DNA of 64,000 nucleotides, from the NCBI GenBank assembly GCA_028622995.1, contig JAJQJQ010000014.1, positions 3,968,001 to 4,032,000 on the forward strand, given 5' to 3'. Under the pieces are notes generated by a model. The model made no database searches. It was given only the letters and a program-made list of their open reading frames with translations, and was not told the DNA's origin. Origin of the DNA: Panagrolaimus kolymaensis. Lineage: Eukaryota; Nematoda; Chromadorea; Rhabditida; Panagrolaimidae. The translations under genes were made by a program, and so were the position numbers. The first letter of the stretch is position 1. Each line of letters begins with the position of its first letter. Positions 23,260-34,699 of this stretch are shown piece by piece.

Positions 23260-23547
23260 ATGCCTCCTCGAAAAGGATCCAAAGCTGCTCCAAAGCATAA
23301 AAAACCTAAGCCTCCATTAACGAAAGAAAAACTTAAAGAACGCCGCGAAAAGAATAAAGCAGCCGTAAAAAAAACTCGGGAAAAGCAGAAGATTGAAGAA
23401 GAAATTGATCAACACCGAATTGAATTATTAAAAGAAACAAACCAAAATATGAAAGATCAAATGGAAAAGCTTAATAAATTTATTCAAGCTGCTCAACGAA
23501 GTGCAGCGGCTAACATGAATAATAATAATCAATATCGCTATCAATAA
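23260..23547 (+). CDS. Small C/EBP-type bZIP protein
   Basis: A 95-residue ORF directly behind an ATTGCAG splice acceptor, so it is either trans-spliced or has an untranslated first exon. A Lys/Pro-rich N-terminus (1-22) leads into a basic region RREKNKAAVKKTREKQK (28-44), whose N-x-A-A-V-x-K-T-R core is in register with the C/EBP-type N-N-I-A-V-R-K-S-R. A coiled segment (46-75) follows, with a weak zipper: few leucines at d positions. The tail is Asn-rich. Like vertebrate C/EBP-gamma it lacks an activation domain, which suggests a heterodimeric partner or a repressor. It would act in the nucleus. An unseen upstream exon cannot be excluded. Confidence 0.8.
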   Translation: MPPRKGSKAAPKHKKPKPPLTKEKLKERREKNKAAVKKTREKQKIEEEIDQHRIELLKETNQNMKDQMEKLNKFIQAAQRSAAANMNNNNQYRYQ

Positions 23548-23846
23548 AAAAGTTTTGTAATTACATAGTTAATGTGTTATAGATTTGTTTTAATATGCGT
23601 GTAGTAATAATATTTCACCGGCGTAAAGAATTTCAATAATAAAACTACATATTTATCTTAGACTTCCACTTCCAACTGACTAATCATGCTTTAGAGTGAT
23701 TGCAATAAAAATGATACGAAAATATAAGTTTATTATAAAATTTGAACAAGAAAACACAAAAGCATATTCAAACAATAAATTTCATCACTTATACATCAAC
23801 AACAAAATAACAAACAAAAAGCAATACAATAAATGATTAAGCAAAG

Positions 23847-25732
23847 TTATTGGGGTTGTCCATAATTTGATGTTCCATTAGGATTAAATTGAGGAGGAGG
23901 AGTCGTATAGTAAATAGGTTGACCATTGTTGTATTGTTGCTGCATATGTTGTTGAGCATATTGTGGATGAACTTGAGGAACGTATTGTTGAGAAGCAGCA
24001 GTAGCACCTTGTTGATACGGAACTTGATATGTTGGAAGTTGTTGAGGAAATTGATGAGGTTGGTAAATCATTTGAGGCATTGGTGGGAATTGAGGATGCT
24101 CCAATTGACCAAAATAATGAGCAGGTGCTTGAAAACCAAATGGTTGAAACGGATGTGGAATTGGTTGATAATATTGTGCAACCGGCATCATTCCAGGATA
24201 TGATTGATTGAAATGCTGAAAAATAGAGAGAGGTATTAGTTTCAATGGAAAAATGAATAACATACCTTTGGATAACGATTCTTGAATGGCTTCGCTGTTG
24301 AAGCAGCAATATTTGACTTCGGTTGAAATGACGGGATTTCAGAAAGATTGACAGCGGAAAAACCATCAACAGAAGGAACATCAGTAGTTGCTATAGCATC
24401 AGCAGAGGTTTTAGATGGTTGATCACCAACTTCCTTATCTAAAACAAAGACAATCAATGAATGTTGTTCAATAAAAGAGAAAGAAGTCTTACCTACTTTA
24501 TCAGGATCAGGTACACCATTAGTATCAGGAGAAACTTTCTTGGAAGATTCATTCATACCATTCCTTTTCTTATTTCTTTCTTCCTTCTCTTTCAACTTCT
24601 TTTGCTCTATTTCCATCAATTTCACATGTGTGTCAACAGGTTTGGCTTCACCAAAGACATTCGGCTTCGGAACAGCAGGTTTAAGTTCTTGTCCTTTAGT
24701 AGTTGTTTGAGAAAGATTTTGGCTGTTGTTAGACTCAGTAAAAGCATGTTCACTTTTTGTTCGAGGAATACTTTGATTTCCATTATTTCTTCTGTTTCGA
24801 TCAGCATAAGTTCGACTTTGTTGAAGAGGAGTTGCAGGAGGACGAAAACCAGAAGGAGAAGTATGAGATAATCTGCTTTGGTTGTTAAAGTTGGACCTTG
24901 GACTTCTATTACTTCTTTTGCTTCGTTTACCATTGGAAAAATCATGTCTTCTTTGATCATTTTCTTTCACAGCTTTTTGATCCTTCGGGTTATCGATACC
25001 TTGGACTTTATGACCATCAGTCGCTGGAACATTTTGAACATCAGCCGCTGGAACCATTTGAACATCATTCAATTGAACATTTTGAACATCAGTATTGCTT
25101 TTTTGAACGTTAGATACAATGCGTGGGATGTTTTGATTGTATGTTGAGCGATAGTGTGGATCGAAACGAACATCATTGGATGAAGCTGGCAGAATAGTTA
25201 CTTTGTGATCACGGCCATCTTTTGTAAGCAATTCTAAAAAACAACTATCATACTTGTTTAAGAAGTTCTAAAACATACGGAAAGTTTTACCAGGATCAGG
25301 ATGAGCAACAGGAGGAATTGGTCCTCGTGGATTTGGATTCCAACCTCGGCCACCACCTCTTGGATAACCACGGTCACTACCTCTTGAATTTCGAAAAGAT
25401 CGTCTTGGACGGTAAGATTGACCACGATTACCACGACTTTGTTGTTGTTGACTGACAGCTGGTGAAGAAGAAGAAACAATTTGTTTTAGTGAAGCAGGTG
25501 AAGAAGAAACAGTAGGTTCTAGTACAGCAAGTTCAGATTCAACAAATTGCTAAAAAAGTAACACATAAAAAGAGTTAAATTATAAGTTTTTCAAACATAC
25601 ATTATGATCAATTTCCTGACTCCAATCTTCAATTTTGGTATTCCTATGTTTGAGTTCATGTTCAACGGTATTAATGCTTGGTAAAGATGAAGAAGATGTA
25701 ACAGGATTTTCTTTATTATCAGATTTGCACAT
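23847..25732 (-). CDS. RGG-box, Gln/Pro-rich protein (probable RNA-granule protein)
   Basis: Five exons (25732-25601, 25549-25279, 25233-24493, 24438-24266, 24215-23847) join in frame to 561 residues. The N-terminal third holds a Ser-rich stretch, a short poly-Gln and an Arg/Gly-rich region (RGNRG, RGSDRG, RGGGRG). A short ordered-looking block follows (LLTKDGRDHKVTILP). Next comes a repeat region with a DVQNVP-type motif recurring about every 8 residues, a long Lys/Glu/Asn/Ser-rich disordered middle, and a Gln/Pro/Tyr-rich C-terminal tail (139 onward of exon 5) of prion-like composition. I recognise no named family. RGG plus Q/P/Y tails are typical of RNA-binding granule proteins, so a role in mRNA control is an inference. 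Confidence 0.75.
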
Positions 25733-26175
25733 TTTCTTTCAGAAAAATATAGCTAAAAAAGGCAACGATAAATAAAGGAATAGTTCATACCAAAGCACGC
25801 AAAATAAAATGTGTTTTTGGAATCGAGCAAAAACAAACAAAGTTTAATTCAATTTTTTTTGTTGTTGTAAAAAATGAAGGAAGAGAAAGAAAGTGAAAAG
25901 TTTGAAAAACGTTTGTTCGACAAAAAATTTGCTTCGTATTTAGGCTATGCTTTTTCGTTGCATTTTGCCAACACATGTTTGCGAAGATTTTATTTTGTTG
26001 CTTGCTTTTGTTATTTTTGAAATCATTTTGCAATTTGCAAATTGTTCTTTCTTCCATCCATCATCGAAAAAATGGCAAAACTTCGAAATCGTTTATCACC
26101 TTTAGAAACAAGAATCAATCATAACTATTACAAGGCTAAAAGCCTAAAAAAGGTGGAAGTTGAGTCTTGAGTCAA

Positions 26176-26898
26176 TAAAAGCATGGAAATCATGAAAAGT
26201 TTGAGTCAATAAAAGAATGGAAATCTCAAAGATTCAAGCCGACTCAACTTCGCGCCCCAAAAAAAATTTTTAGATAAAAAAGAGTAGATTGGTTTAATGT
26301 GATTTTTTTTTCTTTACATCGTGGAAATGTTTGTTCACAAGCTTCGTGTTAATAAAACAGTGAAATAAAGTTGTTTATATTCAATAACGAGAGGTAATGA
26401 ATAAATCTTTTGAACATATTTGTAAACTTTATTTATTATACGTTAAAAAAAATCAAAAAGATTTCAGATGACGAAAAAAATGGAGCTTCAAGTAGCGACA
26501 AAAAGTTAAACAAATACAAAAAAAACATTTTTTGATGTTGAAATATGTTTTTGGATGCTATTTATTTTAAATTGATTTAAAAAAGTTAAAAGTAAAATAA
26601 AAAACTTTAATTAATAAACGCTATCAAAGCATTAAAGCAAAGTTAGTATCGTCAGAAAAATTTAAAAAAGGAAGAAAAAGAGAAATTAACAGATCAATTA
26701 ATGCGAAATTAGGAACTAAGTATGAAGAAAAAATTTCGGCTATATTTTATTTAAAACAATAGTAAATGTAAAAATTTATAGCAAAAATAAAATGAGGTGG
26801 TGCAAAATTTTTTTTGGGGCGCGAAGTTGAGTCGGCTTGAATCTTTGAGATTTCCATTCTTTTATTGACTCAAACTTTTCATGATTTCCATGCTTTTA
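26176..26898. repeat. Inverted repeat of about 95-bp arms around a 530-bp spacer
   Basis: Arms 26176-26270 and 26804-26898 are near-perfect reverse complements, from the poly-A/T inner edge through the GGGGCGCGAAGTTGAGTCGG segment to CATGCTTTTA. Inside each arm a unit GAGTCAATAAAAG-ATGGAAAT occurs twice. No target-site duplication is evident and no coding is seen in the spacer. It may be a decayed TIR element. The right arm touches the 5' edge of the next gene. Confidence 0.7.
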
Positions 26899-27553
26899 TA
26901 ATTATTGAAGCATCCAGTATCACTCAAGAACAACTTGCTGAACCATCAAATGTCAATGATGAACACCTTATTGAAGCGCCAATCAACAAGAATGAAGATG
27001 GAAAGTTAGCTGCTTCTAAAGTACAAGGAACATACAAAATAAAGAAATCAGATAATCCAGATGATGTAAGTTTCGTTTTAACTTTTTATAAACAATAATA
27101 CTCTCTTTCTTTTTTTCAGAAGCGTGCATGGGTATTTTTACTATGTTTAATGATTGCTTTGGATGGTCCGAATAGTTACTCATTTTATATGGTATTTTAT
27201 TATTCTGGATTACCTTTTTCTGTCTTTTATGGTTGGATTGCTTTTATGCTCGTTTATGTTTCATATTTGTGCTGCTGTACTTTTGCTGGTCGTAAGAAAA
27301 TTGGCAACTTTAACGTTGATACTATTATCAAAAGAACTTGTGATTTTCTTGGTTTACTTTGTCTTGTTGCTTGTGCTGTTGATTACAAAGCTGAACAGGT
27401 ACACATTTTCACTATTTTAAGCTTTTTATCATGTTCTTTTTTTAGGAAAGTATTATGCCATGGTTTGTGTCTCTGGTTATTATGCGTTTGAGCTTTGAAA
27501 TATGTTATTTATGTTATGTTTTCATTATTGAAGGTGATTTCGAACTGTTCTAA
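26865..27553 (+). CDS. Multi-span membrane protein, 5' end missing
   Basis: Three exons (to 27065, 27120-27398, 27446-27553) read in frame. A Glu/Asn/Lys-rich cytosolic stretch leads to RAWVFLLCLMIALDGPNSYSF (27120 on), then hydrophobic segments with a CCC motif and a terminal LCYVFIIEGDFELF. It looks like a four-helix protein. No in-frame ATG exists before exon 2: the open frame runs back into the right arm of the 26176-26898 inverted repeat, and its first codons come from that arm. Either an upstream exon has been lost or displaced by the repeat, making this a broken gene, or the true first exon lies further left. I do not recognise the family. Confidence 0.5.
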
Positions 27554-27900
27554 ACATGTGATTCTTCTTCAATATGATATACAGAATAATGAAAAGTGTG
27601 TTTATAATGTATTATGTATGATTATTACCGTTAATTTGTTTGTAGGTTAATAAACTTCATTTGTTGTTAAGGTGTAAAAGTTTTTGTGACATTGATGTTA
27701 GATTTTCTTTCCATTGATTAATAGCTTTTTTCATCTCCTAAAACTTTTCCATCATCTTTGTAAAACTATGTTTATGTTAATTTTTTCGTTCCATTTTTAG
27801 ACGATCAACAATGTTTGTATGATAACTTTCGTTGCTTTTTACTTTTTTTGAAGGCTGCTGGAAAGTCGCTCACTCACATCTAATTTCAACTGATTTCAAA
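27554..27900. other. Short intergenic region
   Basis: T-rich 3' flank of the membrane-protein gene and 5' region of the hydrolase. I see nothing else. Confidence 0.4.
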
Positions 27901-29718
27901 ATGTCTCATCCAACAAAGTTCTTTGGTCTTGATTTAATGAAGATGGCTGTTCCATTCCTGCATGAAGTTGAAGAAATGAAACAAATGCTTGAATTGAATG
28001 GATCTTTACACGATGAAACACAACAACAATCCTTGAATAATGAGAGCAAAAGCAAACTCAATGATTTGGATGATGAAATATTAGATCAAAGTTCGAATGA
28101 AGTTGTTACTGATGTTTGTTTAATCTTACACTTACTTTACTTTATTCTAACAACTACTCTTTTTAGAATAATGATCGAATGAAAGCTGGATTAGATGCAT
28201 CTGGAGAACCTTCAACTAATGTTCAAAGTTCAGAAGAAAACCTTCAAACAACAGAATCAAAACAACAAGCATCCGAATCAAAAGCTCAAGTAGCTAAAAC
28301 AAAGCAACAAGAATCTGAATCAAATTGTTATGAAAGTGAAACAAAGTGGCAAGAACCTTATTCAAAGCCAACTCCAAGAAAGAAAGCCAAAGCGTGTCAT
28401 AACATATCAAAGCCTGAAACGGATACGGTGAAAGAGAAAGACCCTCTTATTGCTCGAACATTTTATGGAGTAATCAAAACAATCAATGTAAGCTATTTTT
28501 TGAATTTCTTTTAGTACTATGAAACTACTTTACTTTTTTTAGATAATCTCTCGTGTTTCATTCGGTATTATTCCTCTGCCTCAAACTTTCGTTGGTGTGA
28601 TAGCTTTTTACCCTCCAAATCCATGGGAATATTATTATTTGAGTTATTTCAATGAAGAAAAGAAAACAAGATGCTTTGGTAATGCTAAACAATGCTATGG
28701 TAAAAATGATCTACGAATTGAACCTGTTTTATGGGAGAAATATTTGAATGAAGAAGAAATCAGAATTCTTACAATGTATCTTAAACGAACTGAACCTTTT
28801 GTGGTGCTTACTAAATCAAAGAATTATATCGTTGGTGGAAAAATTAAAGCTGATCTTGGTCGTGCTCAAATGAGAAAATATAAGAAATTTGAACCCAGCC
28901 ACAAAGTAAGTAATTATTGCTTTTGTCTGTTTATCTGTTTTTTCTTCTTCTCAATATTCACTTTTTTTTAGGTTCTATTGATAGCTAGCAGCAATGCTTG
29001 TGATATTGGCAAATTATTTAATTCATTCGATGATTATCTTTTGAGTAATCAACATCCTGAAGAATATGATGTTTATCTCTTTGATTATTCTGGATTTGGT
29101 CTTTCCACTGGTTCACCAACTGAATCAGCTGTATATAAAGACATTGAAGCTGTTTATAAACATATTGTTGCTGAACGTAATGATCCTAAACTTGAAGTAT
29201 GTTTTTTACTTGTTAACAACATATGTTTGATTTCTATGTACATACTTGTTTTCAGATTATCTTAATGGGAATATCAATTGGAACTGCAGTGGTTGCTGAT
29301 CTTGCATCAAAAAATCTTCCTCATGTTACTGGTGTTATTTTGATTGCTCCTTTAACTTCTGGTATTCGTTGTATGTCTGGTCCAAACCCACCAAAAAAGG
29401 CTTCCAAAGCTGATTGTTTTCGAACGTATGGTTTTAACTTATTGTTTTGTATTTTAACATGTTTTTGTTTTTAGACTTGATAAAGCTCGAAAAATCAAAG
29501 TACCTTTATTATGCATTCATGGACTCGATGATGATATTATGCCGTCAAAAAATTCAACTGATATATCTAAAGCTGCTCCATATGGCCTTGAACCCTTATA
29601 TTTAGAAGATACGAGTCATTTGGGTGTTTTAACTGAACAAGAAACTGGTATACGAATTACAACTTTTATTGAAGATGATATAGAACAATGGAAACAACTT
29701 AAGAAATCTTCCGAATAA
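27901..29718 (+). CDS. ABHD17-like alpha/beta hydrolase
   Basis: Six exons (27901-28113, 28167-28487, 28543-28905, 28972-29196, 29256-29425, 29475-29718) encode 511 residues. An N-terminal region, acidic and Ser/Gln/Lys-rich (about 1-175, with ESK-QQ-type repeats), precedes the hydrolase fold. There AFYPPNPWEYY resembles the FLPPEPTY block of ABHD17, then come the FDYSGFGLSTGSPTES strand-loop, the nucleophile S381 in GISIG, APLTSGIR, D450 in IHGLDDD and H479. All three catalytic residues are present. ABHD17 proteins are depalmitoylases. This one lacks the Cys-rich N-terminus that anchors ABHD17 and carries a long charged extension in its place, so membrane targeting may differ. The start at 27901 is the first ATG in frame after an in-frame ATG further up (27832) that lies in a poor context. 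Confidence 0.82.
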
Positions 29719-29921
29719 ATGTATTTATGATTTATCTTTTGTGTATGATTTATGAATGAAATAAAACTGATTATTGTAAAAAAATTGTGTACTTTGAAAC
29801 AATTTTTCTTTCAAAAATTTTGAAATGGTATTTCTAGAGATGAATTTACTGAAATATTTTTCTTTTTTATTTGCAATGCAATTATTGGCCGACCACCGCT
29901 TTTTAAGTATCATGCTTATTT

Positions 29922-30278
29922 ATGAATCAATGTTTTTGCTCAACTGATCGACCGGAAACAAAAATAAGTATAAAACGCGGCTCAATGGCCTTTTCTTCCG
30001 GTCGCAAGCATTCTTGCCATTATTTTGATCCTATGCTTTTATTGGATTTCATTAAAAATAATGCAGCTTTATCGTTCTCTTCCCAAATTATTATTGACGG
30101 AGTAAATTCTAAAAACAATTTTGAAACTTTTAAAGTTTCTGCTGAAACACAACTCAAAACTTGGAATGACAAATACGTAATGGAAATTTATCATAAAAAT
30201 GTGCCAATGTCAATAACGAGAGAAAGATTAAGAAAACTATGTGCACAACGAGAAGCAAAAGAAGAAAAGGGGAAATAA
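29922..30278 (+). CDS. Hypothetical 118-residue protein
   Basis: A single open frame from ATG 29922 to TAA. It is moderately basic, with three Cys/His near the N-terminus (CFC, HSCH), a LLLDFIKNN segment and a Lys/Arg/Glu C-terminus. The codon pattern is less biased than that of neighbouring simple-sequence ORFs, which argues for coding. No family is recognised, and it may be one exon of a larger gene or a relic. It is followed by about 530 bp without a gene. Confidence 0.35.
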   Translation: MNQCFCSTDRPETKISIKRGSMAFSSGRKHSCHYFDPMLLLDFIKNNAALSFSSQIIIDGVNSKNNFETFKVSAETQLKTWNDKYVMEIYHKNVPMSITRERLRKLCAQREAKEEKGK

Positions 30279-30809
30279 ATATGCATTTTTTTGTGCCATT
30301 GTTTGTTGAAATTTTCTAGTTTTTTTTTAGATTTTTTTTCTGTATTTTTAGGTGGTAGTATTCAGTGGTGAAAAATATTTTTTGTTTCATATAAAAATAT
30401 TTGCATGTTTTATACAAAGATCAACAAAATCAATTGTACATAGTTTATAGAAATAACTTTGCCTTCGATGTTTTTATGATAATTCTTAAACAAATATGTA
30501 TGTATAAAAAAATTTTTGTACACTGATAAGATTTTTTAGAGAAACAAAAAACAAAATTAAGTCCCATGATTAAAATAAAAATAATGAAGCACACAAAAAA
30601 AGAGTGCGATTTTGTGCTAATTAATGAAAGAATTCTAAGCCTTATTATGGGTGGCTTTTTTTAAACAAAAATTAAAAATTTTCAAGTTAAATAGCGAAGC
30701 ATTTTTTTGGGACAACAATCAAACAATATAAAATATAATCGTTGCTTAATGAATGACTGATAACATTCGTTTTTTTTAACTTTAGATTATAGCTTTTTAC
30801 TTTTTTTCC
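30279..30809. other. Intergenic, no gene seen
   Basis: A/T-rich spacer before the lysozyme gene. Confidence 0.5.
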
Positions 30810-30817
30810 TATAAATA
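30810..30817 (+). promoter_or_regulatory. TATA box of the lysozyme gene
   Basis: TATAAATA, 41 bp upstream of the ATG at 30858. Confidence 0.55.
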
Positions 30818-30857
30818 CACCCATAATCGCTATTTTCATTATTTTTCCATTAGAATC

Positions 30858-31561
30858 ATGCGAGTTTTATTATATGCTCTAATTTTTTTTCACGTATTAC
30901 AAGTTACAGTTGCTTTTCTTACCGGTATTGATACAAGTGACCCAGTATCCAAAGCAAGTTTTACATGTTTAAAAAAGGCTGGATATTCATTTTATATTCC
31001 TCGAATTTACCGAAACAAGAATAATGGCGAAGTTGATGAACCAGGAATTACAAACATCGCAATTGCGAGATCAGGTAATTTTGCAAAAATAAAATTTAAA
31101 TGAAGAAAATTACTTTAGCTAATTTTACTGATATTGATGCATACTTTTTTCCATGTGCATATTCATCGTGTCGCACGGTTGCCACACAATTAACCGATAC
31201 ATACAATTCTCTTAAAGCTAAAAACGCTACAATTGGAACATTATGGTTAGATGTTGAAGGAGCTGCTTCATGGTCAAAATCAAAAGCTACTAATCAACAA
31301 TTTATCCTTGACTGGACTAATAATGCCACAAAATTAGGTTTTCAAATTGGAATATATTCTGCCGTATCTCAATGGGAACCGATTGTTGGCCTATCATGGG
31401 CTTATGTCTCTCAATATCCCCTTTATTGGGCTCGTGCCACTAATGTCCAAGATATGACACACAAATGGGAAAACTTTGGTGGATGGACAGCTGCGACGGT
31501 TCATCAATGGTCTATTCAAAAACATGAATGCGGCGTTAGTATTGATAAAGATATAAAATAA
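30858..31561 (+). CDS. GH25 (Entamoeba-type) lysozyme, secreted
   Basis: Two exons (30858-31074, 31119-31561) encode 219 residues, a normal length for nematode lys-type lysozymes. A signal peptide (1-19) is followed by GIDTSDPV, with D25 at the first GH25 position. Then come LKKAGYSFYIPRIYR, DAYFFPC, the catalytic LWLDVEG with D117 and E119, GIYSAVSQWEPIVG, LYWARA and a C-terminal ATVHQWS. It would cleave peptidoglycan beta-1,4 bonds in the gut lumen, for digestion and defence. All acidic catalytic residues are present. The only intron (44 bp) is very short. A typical polyadenylation region follows. Confidence 0.9.
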
Positions 31562-31886
31562 AACAAAGAATTAATTTTGTATTAACAAGCAGGGGAAAAT
31601 GCAATGCAAAAAATCTAGCTTTTGAAATCCTTTTTATTTACACATTAATTATTTAGCATTAAAATTATATCATACTTCGTTAGGTCTGTAATAAATACTT
31701 ATCATTACTCGGAAATAAATTTGTCATAAAGCTCATTTTAAGGAAATAAAATTTAAACAAGCAAATTTTTAAAAGGATTAAATATTGTATTTTGATTATC
31801 TAAAAAAAACAAGGTCGGTTAAAGATAAAAAAGTTTTTTATTATGCCAGAAAACAATAGTATTATTTTCTAAAACATAAAAAAGTT

Positions 31887-32190
31887 TTAATCAATGGAAT
31901 GAAAAACAATATTCAATTTTTTGCATGCTTCTTCAAGTCCTCCACGAATTCGGCGTCTTTCTTTTTTAGTAAAACTTTTTTGTGCAAAAAATTTAATTCC
32001 AATTTCTTTTGGTTTTTCAACATTTCATTTTTAATAACTTTGATATGTTGCTTTAAAATAAGAGCCATCAAAAAATTTGGTGTTGAAGCTTGTCTCTTAC
32101 CTTCGTGATTTTCATATTCAATCAAAACTGGATGATCTGAATTTTTGGTGATTTTAAATTTCCATTCTTCTTCCTCAATAATAGAATTTT
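31887..32190 (-). pseudogene. 3' fragment of the Hsp70-related gene family, frameshifted
   Basis: The minus strand carries a close copy of the last exon of the gene at 32643-34356, including WKFKITKNSDHPVLIE, MALILKQHIKVIKNE and the final FHSID with its stop. A one-base deletion after the NE codons (near 32036) shifts the frame, and the rest of the gene is absent. The copy is inverted relative to the intact gene and lies 450 bp away from it. Confidence 0.8.
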
Positions 32191-32642
32191 ATAAAGCAAT
32201 AACAGATTTACAAAAAGATTTTTAAAAAGGAAATGCATCATCTTTTTTTATCCTTTTTTTGGTGAACGGCGTCCTTATTGCCATGATTTACATATAACAC
32301 ATATGTGTGTATGCTTGTGAGTCATGCGAATAAGAAGAAAATAGAGAAAGAAAATATTTTGATTTTGCAGATATGGGGGAAAAAAGGAAGGGTTTTCTTG
32401 TTTTGCAATCGATAAGTTTAGCGCTATTAGAAATTTCTGTTATTTTTTCTCGTGTGCGGTGCGCTTATGTTATTTTTCTTTGCACAGTTAATTTACTTAA
32501 TCATTTTTTTTCTTCTTAATAACAAAACTCAATAGTTAATTTGTAATTTCGTTGCTGGCATCCTTTTCGTATTTGTATTTGTATTTGTTAAAACATTATC
32601 TTTTAAAATGGTTTTTCTATATATTCTTATTCTTTTTAGAAA
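32191..32642. other. Intergenic, 5' flank of the Hsp70-related gene
   Basis: A/T-rich. It ends in TCTTTTTAGAA just before the ATG at 32643, which is a splice-acceptor pattern shared with the paralog at 38722 and consistent with trans-splicing. Confidence 0.5.
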
Positions 32643-34356
32643 ATGAATTGCCAATCAGATAAACATTTAATTGGATATATTCATGCTAAAAATGAAATAT
32701 TTACTTTGACTATCGTTAGTACCATTACTAGCAAAAAGTGCGATAAAATCGAAAATTTTAATTTTGATGGTTTTCCTGATTCATTACCAGAAAAATTAAA
32801 ATCTTCCATGAAATGTCTGATTCTAAAAATTAAAGAATTTACAAGTAATGGTGGATTCTCAGAAAACTTAATTTATCGACAAAATTTGGATGCAAAACTC
32901 AAATACTTTGGAACTCCATATTATTTTATTGACAGCACTGTTCTAACATATACATCTCCAATGGTAGCTACGGAATTGGATATTAAAACTAATGAAATTG
33001 TTGTAACTATAAACATCGTGAATGAAACTCATCTAATTATAAGAAAATTTGTTCGAAAAAGTGATGGATATGAATTTATTGGGAATCCAACTAAGATTCC
33101 TTATGATATCAATAATGATTATGATAAAATTTTTAATGCCGTAATTGATTCAGCTGCCAATCCTCCAATTCATATCATCGGTTTAATGAATGTTTCAACG
33201 ATAAAAGGTACAGAGTACCTTAATTTTATGAAAACACATATTTTCAAGGAATGTACTTTTTCTGTGATTAAAAGTCCATTTGCATATTATTTTTCAAAAA
33301 TAATAATTGAAATTGGAAAATTTATTTGTAATCCTTTAAATAATCGCTATCATATTAAACCAATATCTCAATGTGTTATTTCCCTCAAAACTCCACTCAA
33401 TGAAGTCACATGGATTGAGCCAATTATTTTAATTCAAACAAATCAAATTTTACCGTTTCAAAAATCTGCTATTATTAAAAGAACTGCTAAAATCTTTTAT
33501 GTAAGTTTTCAAATAAATACATTTATTAGAAAAAAAAAATATGTGTCTTTTTCAGTCTTATAGCACAACAACTGATGATCATAAACTAATAACCGAAATC
33601 AAACCCAGTAAAAATTGTCATCAAATAAAATTCACTCTCAAAATCGATGTAAATCATGTTGTCCAAGTTACTCAAGAATCGATCTTTTTATTTGGAACTT
33701 TACCATTGAAAAAAGATTTAAGTAAATTAATTCCATCCAAAATTCCAATAATTGTTTTCTTTGAAAACATTTTGTTCATTTGTGTTTGGAATAAAGAAAG
33801 TGAAAAATACGCATATTTAAAAAGTTGGAATGGCAAGTTTGAAAAAAATAGCTAAAGTATAAATAACGAACGAAAGTGTTTTAGGAATTTATGGAAAAGA
33901 TATTTATCTTAGTTTCAAAAAAGAAAAGCCCAAAATTGTTGACGATTCTGATCTTTCTGAACATGTTGTTCATGGTTCGTTCCACGAATTCATAAAAACT
34001 AATTTAATTGAATTCTTTTTTCAGATTTATTACAAATTATGTCAATGCCACAAAATTGCATTATTGATAATCCAGTATGGAAATTTAAAATCACCAAAAA
34101 TTCAGATCATCCAGTTTTAATTGAAATCAAAGACCACGAAGGCAATCGAAAGGCTGCATACCCAACATTTATGATGGCTCTCATTTTAAAGCAACATATC
34201 AAAGTCATTAAAAATGAAATCGGTGAAAAATCAAAAGAAATTGGAATTAAATTTTTTGCACAAAAAAGTTTTACTAAAAAAGAAAGACGCCGAATTCGTG
34301 GAGGACTTGAAGAAGCTTGCAAAAAATTAAATATTGTTTTTCATTCCATTGATTAA
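32643..34356 (+). CDS. Divergent Hsp70-related protein with permuted domain order
   Basis: Four exons (32643-33500, 33556-33832, 33885-33974, 34025-34356) encode 518 residues. Intron 2 has a GC donor (G/GCAAGT) required by the frame. By eye, residues 80-250 resemble the second half of an Hsp70 ATPase domain (FIDSTVLTYTSPMVATELD like the INEPTAAALAYGLD block, then a GLMNVSTIKG and SPFAYYFSKI block). Residues 255-370 resemble the substrate-binding beta domain (LPFQKSAI, then FTLKIDVNHVVQV). The C-terminus (390-518) resembles the start of an Hsp70 ATPase domain (DNPVWKFKI, LILKQHIKVIKNE, ERRRIRGGLEEACKKLNI). Canonical glycine-rich ATP loops are lost, so ATP hydrolysis is doubtful. Alternative: an unrelated family with chance resemblance. 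Confidence 0.6.
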
Positions 34357-34699
34357 AAATTTTCTTTCTGAATTTATTAGCCAATTTTATGTTATAAAAT
34401 ATTTGTTTATGATTTACATTAATAAAAAAAGCCATTTTAAACAAAGAAAAAAACTGTCTTAACATGCGTCAAAAAAATAATTGACGAAAAAAAATTGACC
34501 AAGCGATAAAAATTTTCAATTGCAACAACGGCTTTGTTTTTTCGGCGATAAAAATTTTATTGATTTTTTGGGCAACAAAAGAAAAACAAACAAAATTGGA
34601 TTTCAAATAATTGTCTACTTACAAAAAACGATTAATCTTTTCCTTCTATTTATCGGAATATTTTGATTTTATTTCTTTACTTTTTTTTGGTTTCGGAAC
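34357..34699. other. Intergenic, no gene seen
   Basis: A/T-rich 3' flank. The left target-site copy GTTTCGGAAC of the next element is at 34690-34699. Confidence 0.5.

Noticed and set aside
24029..24211. ORF on the plus strand inside the RGG/Q-rich gene
   Set aside because: Shadow frame opposite the Q/P-rich exon.
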